Shown here piece by piece: positions 34,066-40,368 of a stretch of 60,893 nucleotides of DNA. The translations under genes were made by a program, and so were the position numbers. The notes beneath the pieces are model-generated. The model worked only from the letters and a program-made list of their open reading frames with translations. It was not told where the DNA came from and ran no database searches. This DNA comes from Bacteroidales bacterium KHT7 (GTDB lineage Bacteria > Bacteroidota > Bacteroidia > Bacteroidales > Bacteroidaceae): positions 1 through 60,893 of the forward strand of contig FNBQ01000022.1 in assembly GCA_900102385.1 (NCBI GenBank), in the 5' to 3' direction. Within the stretch, counting starts at the first letter, position 1, and each line of letters begins with the position of its first letter.

Positions 34066-34576
34066 AGCAGTTACAAAAGCCGACGCGCCACGACTGATAG
34101 AAATTTATTCGTACTACGTTAAGAATACGCTCATCTCGGCAGAATACGATGTTCCGACCGTTGAAGAATTTGAGCGGAGAATTGAGAGCACAACGCAAAA
34201 ATTTCCTTACTTTTGCATCGAGGAAGACGGCAGAATCCTTGGCTATGCCTACGCAAACCCTTTTCATTGGCGCGAAGCGTTCAAATATGATGCCGAACTG
34301 TCTATCTATCTCGACAAGTCGGCTCGGAAGCACGGATACGGCCGCCTTCTCTACGAGGCTCTCGAAAAAGAGTTGAAGCAAATGGGAATCATAAATCTGT
34401 ACTCATGCATTTCCGTTCCCGACGGCGACGACGACGAATTCTTAACGCACAACAGCGAGAGGTTTCACGAACATCTGGGCTTTACCAAAATAGGCACGTT
34501 CCGCGGATGCAAAAAGAAGTTCGACCGCTGGTTCGGCATGGTTTGGATGGAGAAGATTATCGGAGAAAGAAACTGA
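34058..34576 (+). CDS. GNAT acetyltransferase, phosphinothricin acetyltransferase-like
   Basis: 172 aa. IRAVTKADAPRLIEIYSYYV, FPYFCIEEDGRILGYAYANPFHWREAF and SIYLDKSARKHGYGRLLYEAL follow the phosphinothricin/methionine sulfoximine acetyltransferase pattern, with the acetyl-CoA loop KHGYGR. SERFHEHLGFTKIGTFRGCKKKFDRW is the C-terminal signature. It likely acetylates amino acid analogues. Starts 8 nt inside the previous gene. Confidence 0.92.
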   Translation: MIRAVTKADAPRLIEIYSYYVKNTLISAEYDVPTVEEFERRIESTTQKFPYFCIEEDGRILGYAYANPFHWREAFKYDAELSIYLDKSARKHGYGRLLYEALEKELKQMGIINLYSCISVPDGDDDEFLTHNSERFHEHLGFTKIGTFRGCKKKFDRWFGMVWMEKIIGERN

Positions 34577-34616
34577 GAATAGGATTTACGCGGTAGCGAC
34601 GAAAAAACAGAAAAGA

Positions 34617-35072
34617 ATGAAGATTGAAAGAGCAACGCTTCGGGATGTTCCCGAGATTCTCGAACTGCAATACAGAGCGTTCTGCCCAGTCTGCAAGGAG
34701 CTGGGCTGGAGCGACGCGCCCACAGTTACGGAGTCCATAGAACAGGCATACGCCGATTTTCCGAACAGCACAGTTCTGAAAATGGTTGCCGACGACGGGC
34801 GGATTATCGGCTCGGTGCGAGGCAAGGCAGACGACGGCTCGCTCTACATAGGGCGGCTGATGGTGCTGCCCGAATTTCAGAAGAAGGGCTACGGCAAGAT
34901 TCTGCTGCGCGAGATTCAGTCGGTTATGCCACACAAGCGCGCATGGCTGGGCACATCGGGCGAGACAGAAAAGACCATCACATTTTACAAGCGCGAGGGC
35001 TTCAGCATCTTCAACACCGAAACACTCGACAACGGTCATACATGGATTTCGATGGAGAAAATAATACTGTAG
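34617..35072 (+). CDS. GNAT acetyltransferase
   Basis: 151 aa. IERATLRDVPEILELQYRAF at the N-terminus, GRLMVLPEFQKKGYGKILL as the acetyl-CoA loop, FYKREGF as the C-terminal turn. No substrate can be predicted. The last 35 bases of the gene recur in a diverged form at about 36208-36250, after the CAT-like gene. Confidence 0.9.
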   Translation: MKIERATLRDVPEILELQYRAFCPVCKELGWSDAPTVTESIEQAYADFPNSTVLKMVADDGRIIGSVRGKADDGSLYIGRLMVLPEFQKKGYGKILLREIQSVMPHKRAWLGTSGETEKTITFYKREGFSIFNTETLDNGHTWISMEKIIL

Positions 35073-35111
35073 AAGCGGCAACACGACAGACAACGAATAA
35101 TTGACGTAACA

Positions 35112-35567
35112 ATGAAAAATTTTGAAGTAACAATCTCAACCGATTACGACATCATAAAAACACTTTTTGTTGAGTATTCGCAAATTAAGGGTGCGGAAGG
35201 ATGCTTTGTTTCTTTTGAGAAAGAATTGGCAGACTTGGCTGAGTTTTACAAGGGCGGGGCGATTCTCGTGGGCTTTGAGGACGGCACTCCGATTGCAACC
35301 ATTGCTCTCAAAAAAGTGGACAACGACACAACAGAAGTCAAACGCCTGTTCATAAAACCCGAACATCGGGGCAAAGGCTATGCGCGTAAGATGTTGAAGG
35401 CGATGTTTAAATGTGCCAATTCGCTTGGATACAAAGAAGTTATGCTCACAACGCGTCCTGAAGTGATGCCTGTTGCATACGCCCTATACCAACGCATCGG
35501 CTTTAATCAGACTGACTTTAAAGACGGCGTGGCAACAATGCGGATGGCAATAGTTAAAGTGATATAA
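35112..35567 (+). CDS. GNAT acetyltransferase
   Basis: 151 aa. IVGFEDGTPIATIALKK and VKRLFIKPEHRGKGYARKMLKAM show the acetyl-CoA loop HRGKGYA. YALYQRIGFNQTD is the C-terminal element. Three bases before the CAT-like gene. The two form a small unit flanked by related GNAT 3' ends (35029-35072 and 36208-36250), so it may have entered the operon as a cassette. Confidence 0.9.
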   Translation: MKNFEVTISTDYDIIKTLFVEYSQIKGAEGCFVSFEKELADLAEFYKGGAILVGFEDGTPIATIALKKVDNDTTEVKRLFIKPEHRGKGYARKMLKAMFKCANSLGYKEVMLTTRPEVMPVAYALYQRIGFNQTDFKDGVATMRMAIVKVI

Positions 35568-35570
35568 TTT

Positions 35571-36194
35571 ATGAAAGCCGAAATAGACCCACGCGCCACC
35601 TCACGCGCCGCCGCGTTTGAATTGTGGATGACCTCGCCGATGCCGATGGTAACATTGGTCAAGACGTTGGATGTCAGCCGCTTGGCAAGACTCTCCAAAA
35701 AGCGCGAAATCAAATTCAATATGCTGATGTGCTATTGCATCGGCAAGGCAGCAACAAGTGTTGAGGAGTTTTATATGCTGCCCGAAGGCGGCAAACTCTT
35801 CCGATACGACGCTCTTGCCATTAATGTTATCGTTAATAACAATAACGGCGGCATCAATTCGTGCGACATTCCATTTACGGCTGATTTACAACAGTTTGAC
35901 AATGATTATCAATCACTTACATCAAAAGCCGCAACCGAATCCAAAAGTTCTTTCCTCGAAGATTATATGATAATCGGAACGTCGGCAATGGTGGCTACCG
36001 AACTCGACTGCATAGTAAACCAATACACCGACAAGTTCGCAAACCCGATGGTGATGTGGGGCAAATATCGCAAACGCTTGTTTAAGACCACATTACCCGT
36101 ATCGTTCCAATTTCACCACGTTCAGATGGACGGCGGACAGGCGGCGAAGTTTTTGGAGCGGCTGCAAGAGGAGATTAATGGTTGCGCTTTTTAG
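35571..36194 (+). CDS. Chloramphenicol acetyltransferase-like protein (CAT family)
   Basis: 207 aa, normal length for type A CAT. The catalytic motif HHVQMDG (HHxxxDG, His182-His183, Asp187) is intact and followed by GQAAKFLERLQEEI. The N-terminal FELWMTSPMPMVTLVKTLDV corresponds to the CAT start region. The chain is diverged from classical Cat proteins, so the substrate may be another hydroxyl compound. It could confer resistance to chloramphenicol, but the sequence cannot prove it. Confidence 0.85.
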   Translation: MKAEIDPRATSRAAAFELWMTSPMPMVTLVKTLDVSRLARLSKKREIKFNMLMCYCIGKAATSVEEFYMLPEGGKLFRYDALAINVIVNNNNGGINSCDIPFTADLQQFDNDYQSLTSKAATESKSSFLEDYMIIGTSAMVATELDCIVNQYTDKFANPMVMWGKYRKRLFKTTLPVSFQFHHVQMDGGQAAKFLERLQEEINGCAF

Positions 36195-36207
36195 AGTACA
36201 TTCCATC

Positions 36208-36250
36208 CAAGGCGGTCATGTTTGGATTTCGACGGAGAAAATAAAATAGA
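36208..36250 (+). repeat. Diverged copy of a GNAT gene 3' end
   Basis: GGTCATGTTTGGATTTCGAC and GGAGAAAATAAAATAG match the end of the GNAT gene at 35029-35072 (GGTCATACATGGATTTCGAT, GGAGAAAATAATACTGTAG). It would encode GHVWISTEKIK and a stop, and no gene frame enters it, so it is a fossil 3' end. Confidence 0.6.
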
Positions 36251-36253
36251 CAA

Positions 36254-36781
36254 ATGAAACAAATAATAATTTACGGCAGCCGATACGGTTCGGCAAAACG
36301 ATATGCCGAACGGTTGGCAGAACTGACTGGATTTGAGGCGGTGGCACACTCTGCCGCAAAAAACATAGGCTCGTTCGACCGGGTTATCTACATCGGCGCA
36401 ATCTATGCCGGGAGTGTTCTGGGGCTGAAATCATCGGTAAAGAAAATGACGGAGAAGCAGGAACTGATAGTCGTCAGCGTTGGGCTTACCGACACCGCCG
36501 ACCAAACCAACATCGACAATATCCGAAACACTATAAAATCGCAAATTCCGGCACATTTCTACAACGAGAGCCGCCTCTTTCATCTTCGCGGAGCAATAGA
36601 CTACAGCCGGCTTGGACTGTTCTACCGTCTGCTTATGCGGATGATTCACAGCAAGGCTTCGAAAACGCCATCGGAACAACTCGACGCTACCGCCAAGGCC
36701 GTGCTCGAAACGTACGGAAAGCGTGCCGATTATGTTGATTTTAACAGTTTGCAGATGATACTCGACATTATCAAAGAATAG
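36254..36781 (+). CDS. Flavodoxin-domain protein, HemG-like
   Basis: 175 aa. KQIIIYGSRYGSAKRYAERLAE is a flavodoxin phosphate loop with the YGSxxGxxxxYA pattern of the menaquinone-dependent protoporphyrinogen oxidase (HemG) type. VIYIGAIYAGSVLGLKSSVKKM is the second flavin loop, and the region HLRGAIDYSRLGLFYRLLMRMI fits HemG-like proteins too. It may be a flavin carrier or oxidase. It is followed after 3 nt by an FMN reductase. Confidence 0.85.
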   Translation: MKQIIIYGSRYGSAKRYAERLAELTGFEAVAHSAAKNIGSFDRVIYIGAIYAGSVLGLKSSVKKMTEKQELIVVSVGLTDTADQTNIDNIRNTIKSQIPAHFYNESRLFHLRGAIDYSRLGLFYRLLMRMIHSKASKTPSEQLDATAKAVLETYGKRADYVDFNSLQMILDIIKE

Positions 36782-36784
36782 AAA

Positions 36785-37321
36785 ATGAACATCATAATCT
36801 TATCAGGAAGTCCGCGAAAGGGCGGAAATACAGACTTGCTGGCTGATGCCTTTGCCAAAGGCGCAACGGAAAAAGGTCATAAGGTAGAAACTGTTTCGGT
36901 TCACGACTACAAGGTTGCCCCGTGCAAGGGCTGCAACGCCTGTTTCAGAACCGCCAACAACACTTGCGTTCAGGTTGACGACATGACGGCAATCTATCAG
37001 AAGATGAAGCAAGCCAATATGCTTGTAATAGCCTCGCCCGTGTACTTTTACGGCATCAGCGCACAACTGAAAGCCGTGATAGACCGCTGCCACAATCCGC
37101 TGCGCGATACGTTCGGCATCACCAAAGCCGCGCTTCTGCTTGTCGGAGCGGCATCGCTGCCCGAACTGTTCGACGGCATAGTGGCGCAATATCGTCTGTG
37201 CCTCAACTTTTTCAAAATAGAAGATGCAGGGCACGTCTTTGTGCGAGGCGCGAAGGAGAAGGGCGACATCAACAATACCAATGCCCTGAACGATGCTTAC
37301 AAACTGGGAAAATCGCTATAA
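36785..37321 (+). CDS. NADPH-dependent FMN reductase / iron-sulfur flavoprotein-like
   Basis: 178 aa. MNIIILSGSPRKGGNTDLLADAF is the standard phosphate loop. CKGCNACFRTANNTC (about residues 46-60) is the Cys cluster. VIASPVYFYGISAQLKAVIDRC is the flavin and dimer region. It is the most complete family member among the five flavodoxin-fold proteins here. It probably transfers electrons to small acceptors under anaerobiosis. Confidence 0.92.
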   Translation: MNIIILSGSPRKGGNTDLLADAFAKGATEKGHKVETVSVHDYKVAPCKGCNACFRTANNTCVQVDDMTAIYQKMKQANMLVIASPVYFYGISAQLKAVIDRCHNPLRDTFGITKAALLLVGAASLPELFDGIVAQYRLCLNFFKIEDAGHVFVRGAKEKGDINNTNALNDAYKLGKSL

Positions 37322-37324
37322 ACG

Positions 37325-37822
37325 ATGATGCAATTTATCAAGGCTACAGAAGAACAGACCGACGATGTCTTCGCCGTTTATTCCGAGGCGATTATCGCAA
37401 TGGAGAAGGACGGCATCCACCAATGGGACGAGGTCTATCCCGACAAGCAGATTATTTCCGAGGACATTGCCGAAAGCCGAATGTTCATCGGCATTGAGGA
37501 CGGCAGGATTGCCGTATGCTTTGTGCTTTGCGAGGAATGTGACGATGAGTACAAGAACGGCAGATGGCTCTATCCCGACTCGCGCTTCAACGTGATACAC
37601 CGGCTCTGCGTTGCGCCGTCGTTCCAGCACCAAGGCGTTGCCGCCCGAACGCTCTGCCACATCGAAAAATTCTGCAAGTCAAACGGATACGATTCTATCC
37701 GCCTCGACTGCTTTACCCAGAATCCGTATTCGCGAAAACTTTACGACAAAGCCGGATATGCCGTTACGGGATATGCCGACTGGCGCAAAGGCAGATTCGA
37801 ACTGAGAGAAAAGAAAATCTGA
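37325..37822 (+). CDS. GNAT acetyltransferase
   Basis: 165 aa; the start could also be the second ATG at 37328. FNVIHRLCVAPSFQHQGVAARTLCHIEKF carries the acetyl-CoA loop QHQGVA, and SIRLDCFTQNPYSRKLYDKAGY the C-terminal region. It starts 3 nt after the flavodoxin gene. Confidence 0.9.
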   Translation: MMQFIKATEEQTDDVFAVYSEAIIAMEKDGIHQWDEVYPDKQIISEDIAESRMFIGIEDGRIAVCFVLCEECDDEYKNGRWLYPDSRFNVIHRLCVAPSFQHQGVAARTLCHIEKFCKSNGYDSIRLDCFTQNPYSRKLYDKAGYAVTGYADWRKGRFELREKKI

Positions 37823-37842
37823 TTTCTAAAAGGAGAGTAATA

Positions 37843-38175
37843 ATGAAGACATATATTGCATACTGCGGTTTGGACTGCGAGAAATGCGAGGCGCGACTTG
37901 CCACCATAAACAACGACGACAAGCTGCGCGAGAAGGTTGCCAAGCATTGGTCTAAGCTGAACAATGCCGAAATCCTGCCCGAGATGATTAACTGCACCGG
38001 CTGCCGGATTGAGGGCGTAAAAACGCCTTTCTGCGGCTCGATGTGCCCTATCCGAAGGTGCGCAAAGGAGAAGAACTTCAAGACGTGCGGCAGTTGCAGC
38101 CAGATGCGGACGTGCGAGAAACTGGCTATGATTACCGACAACGACCACGAGATAATCCACAATCTGGAAGGATAA
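37843..38175 (+). CDS. DUF3795-like cysteine-rich protein
   Basis: 110 aa from the ATG at 37843, which follows the ribosome site AAAGGAGAG. Twelve cysteines in clusters: YCGLDCEKCEAR, CTGCRIEGVKTPFCGSMCPIRRC and CGSCSQMRTC. This matches the DUF3795 pattern, probably a metal- or iron-sulfur-binding protein. Its role is unknown. 4 nt before the next gene. Confidence 0.85.
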   Translation: MKTYIAYCGLDCEKCEARLATINNDDKLREKVAKHWSKLNNAEILPEMINCTGCRIEGVKTPFCGSMCPIRRCAKEKNFKTCGSCSQMRTCEKLAMITDNDHEIIHNLEG

Positions 38176-38179
38176 AAAA

Positions 38180-38680
38180 ATGGAAAGATACATCTGGCTT
38201 CTGCCAACAATCTTCATGTTTCACGACATGGAAGAAATTATAGGAATAAAGAAATGGATTTCAGAGCATTACGACGAGGTTGTTGCCCGAATTCCGATGG
38301 CAAGGAAGCTTCTTGAGCCTTTAAGAGATATTTCGACCGCAAGGTTTGCCGCCGCCGTTTACGAGGAGCTGATAGTCTTTATCATAATCTGTTTGCTGGC
38401 AGATGCCACCGACATTCCGTTCTTCGACGGGGTGTGGCTCGGCGCATTTGTAGGGTTTGCGGCACATCTGGTGGTTCATATTGTTCAGGCGGCGATTGTA
38501 GGCGGATATGTGCCGGCTCTCGCTACGAGCCTCATCAGTCTTCTGCCAAGCGCGTACATCATTTACAAATCGTGGCTGGGCATGGAAACGGGCGCATCGG
38601 CAATAACCGGAGCCGACTTCGGAATCGTCTTTCTTGCAACAAACTTGCTAATCATTCATCACTTCATGAAAGCAGAATAA
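38180..38680 (+). CDS. HXXEE-domain membrane protein
   Basis: 166 aa with about four transmembrane segments (LIVFIIICLLAD, GVWLGAFVGFAAHLVVHIVQAAIVG, ATSLISLLPSAYIIY, IVFLATNLLIIHHF). The N-terminal FHDMEE matches the HxxEE family motif, and a second His in HLVVHIVQ is also typical. Function is unknown; the conserved polar residues suggest a metal-dependent membrane enzyme. Last gene of the long plus-strand run. Confidence 0.85.
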   Translation: MERYIWLLPTIFMFHDMEEIIGIKKWISEHYDEVVARIPMARKLLEPLRDISTARFAAAVYEELIVFIIICLLADATDIPFFDGVWLGAFVGFAAHLVVHIVQAAIVGGYVPALATSLISLLPSAYIIYKSWLGMETGASAITGADFGIVFLATNLLIIHHFMKAE

Positions 38681-38699
38681 AGACAAGCGTTTTTCTAAC

Positions 38700-39134
38700 T
38701 TAACGATAAAGCAAATAAGAATACGGTCTTAGAATACATCCACCCCAACAAATACAACTTATGCCAAATGCGGCAGAGCCAAAAAAATATATCCACACAC
38801 ACAAACCAATCAGAATCTTGTATTTGTTATTTTGGGCATTTTTATATACAATGTCTTCCAACAAGTTTGCCTTTCTTTTCATAACGAGAAATCTGAAAAC
38901 GAATAACATTATGTTTATTATAATGAATCCGGCAATAACCCAACCAATTCCATAAGAAGGCGAAGGATACAATATGCCATTGTTAAATGCCCAAAGAAAA
39001 AGGAGCGAATAAAAAATTTGATACACTCCCCACATAAGAAAAGTGTGTGAAAAAATAAGAAATCCTAATGGATCTTTCGTAGCGCAAGAAAAACAATAGA
39101 ATATTCTTGCATAAATTTTATAAAACAATCTCAT
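38700..39134 (-). CDS. Membrane protein of unknown function
   Basis: 144 aa with about three to four hydrophobic segments (near residues 24-48, 60-82, 108-130). It has a CISCICWGGC-like Cys-rich end. AT-rich and on the strand opposite the preceding operon, which ends 19 nt away. No family recognised. Confidence 0.6.
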   Translation of the reverse strand: MRLFYKIYARIFYCFSCATKDPLGFLIFSHTFLMWGVYQIFYSLLFLWAFNNGILYPSPSYGIGWVIAGFIIINIMLFVFRFLVMKRKANLLEDIVYKNAQNNKYKILIGLCVWIYFFGSAAFGISCICWGGCILRPYSYLLYR

Positions 39135-39177
39135 AACCTTTTAATTATTTTGAATTTAACCTATCATCTATTGTCAC

Positions 39178-39330
39178 GTTCTGCCAAAATTCCGTACTCG
39201 TCAGCAGCATTGAGACTGGGAATTTGTAATTTCCATTGTCGCAGAACGGCAAAAGTAATAACTTTTATGCTTATGCGCAACACATGGCAATGTTATTTTC
39301 AGCGGTGGAAACTCTTGCATCCCTCGAACT
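39178..39330. repeat. ~172-bp inverted-repeat element, copy with decayed right end
   Basis: It starts GTTCTGCC and shares the internal hairpin TTGTCG-CAGAA-CGGCAA, the TTATGCGCAACACA segment and the CAGCGGTGG segment with the copies at 47906 and 52019. The right terminal repeat is not recognisable. Confidence 0.65.
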
Positions 39331-39413
39331 GGAAATCACCATTGACGATATGTACTAAGCAAAGAGTAAAAATTGTAGTTAACATTTTTTAAGAATACGC
39401 AACTGCCTGTTTC

Positions 39414-39444
39414 TTGACACGCATTGTTTGCCGCGCTATCTTTG
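39414..39444 (+). promoter_or_regulatory. Promoter of the HTH-zinc ribbon gene
   Basis: TTG (39414-39416), 20 bp, TATCTTTG (39437-39444), 35 nt before the ATG at 39480. No shared operator. Confidence 0.65.
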
Positions 39445-39479
39445 CAGCATCAAAAACAATCAAAAAATTCTTATCAAAA

Positions 39480-39923
39480 ATGGAGACAAAAGAAATACTC
39501 AGGAGCATCCGCGAGAAAAACAATCTCACTCAGGAGCAGTTTGCAGAGCGGATCAATGTAACCCGTCAGGCTGTTAGCCGTTGGGAAAATGGTGAAACTC
39601 AGCCCAATACCGAGATGTTGAAGGTGTTGTCGAAGGAGTTTGGCGTGTCTATCAACACGTTGCTTGGCTCGCCGCAGACGTTGTACTGTCAATGCTGTGG
39701 TATGCCCTTGTCGGACGATTCGATGATTAGCCACGAACCCGACGGCACGTTCAACGAGGACTATTGCAAATGGTGCTACACCGACGGCAATTTCGTCTAT
39801 AAGGACAAGAACACGCTCATCGACTTCCTCATCAGCCACATCCCCAACCCCGACAATCAGCCCGAAACCGCCCGCCACAAACTCTACGACTCGCACTTGT
39901 CGATGCTCAAACATTGGCGGTAA
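39480..39923 (+). CDS. HTH (XRE) regulator fused to a zinc ribbon
   Basis: 147 aa from the ATG at 39480, because the promoter boxes lie upstream inside the longer open frame. Residues about 5-60 are an XRE-type helix-turn-helix (LRSIREKNNLTQEQFAERIN, VTRQAVSRWENGETQPN). Residues about 67-147 are the zinc ribbon module: YCQCCGMPL, DYCKWCYTDG, and a helical tail ending in LKHWR. It is the third and only DNA-binding partner of this ribbon in the window. It probably represses or activates its own locus in response to a ligand or metal. Confidence 0.93.
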   Translation: METKEILRSIREKNNLTQEQFAERINVTRQAVSRWENGETQPNTEMLKVLSKEFGVSINTLLGSPQTLYCQCCGMPLSDDSMISHEPDGTFNEDYCKWCYTDGNFVYKDKNTLIDFLISHIPNPDNQPETARHKLYDSHLSMLKHWR

Positions 39924-39933
39924 CACCCTCATT

Positions 39934-39985
39934 TTTAACTTTCAAAAGTAAAACATAGGCTATTTTTACTTTTGAAAGTTAAAAT
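39934..39985 (+). terminator. Perfect 21-bp inverted repeat after the HTH gene
   Basis: Arms TTTTAACTTTCAAAAGTAAAA (39934-39954, written here as a near-complete A/T-rich arm) and its exact complement (39965-39985) enclose 10 bases. It could be a terminator, but the very long perfect AT-rich stem could also be a regulator binding site. Confidence 0.55.
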
Positions 39986-40016
39986 TCTCTATATGTGCCG
40001 TTAAAACTTCAAGACG

Positions 40017-40103
40017 ATGGACAATCTTTACAAGACATACGAACAACTTTTGGCGGCGACAAAAAATAAGCTGAACGTAGGGGGAGAACATAGCACTACT
40101 TAG
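40017..40103 (+). CDS. Possible 28-aa peptide or gene remnant
   Basis: Short frame MDNLYKTYEQLLAATKNKLN plus eight residues, starting ATG at 40017 between the palindrome and the esterase promoter. It may be the start of a lost gene. The rest of 39986-40290 holds nothing I can support. Confidence 0.2.
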   Translation: MDNLYKTYEQLLAATKNKLNVGGEHSTT

Positions 40104-40295
40104 CTCTTAGACAAATAGCAAACTCCAGAGAACCGACCACGATTGTTAAGCGAAAAGGCTTTCCGCGTCATCACAAAGTGCAATCAGCAGATTATCAACG
40201 CAATAAACTATTTAATACAAACACATCGTTCTACACAAAAATAGAATTTAATCCCTAACTCGTGTAAATAATTGATATTCATTTAGATTGTCGTT

Positions 40296-40325
40296 TTGTT
40301 TTAACAAATAAAATTTATATTTTTG
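40296..40325 (+). promoter_or_regulatory. Promoter of the double esterase gene
   Basis: TTG (40296-40298), 19 bp, TATTTTTG (40318-40325), with a 43-nt leader. No shared operator. Confidence 0.6.
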
Positions 40326-40368
40326 TCGCATATTTTTCAAAAAATACTAATTTTTAATACTTAATACA

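Noticed and set aside
40170-40210. Possible tenth operator (CATCACAAAGTGCAATCAGCAGATTATCA)-like stretch, seen as ATCACAAAGTGCA then GCAGATTATC
   Set aside because: Second half lacks CCCA, spacing is off, and no -7 box lies 33 bp downstream.
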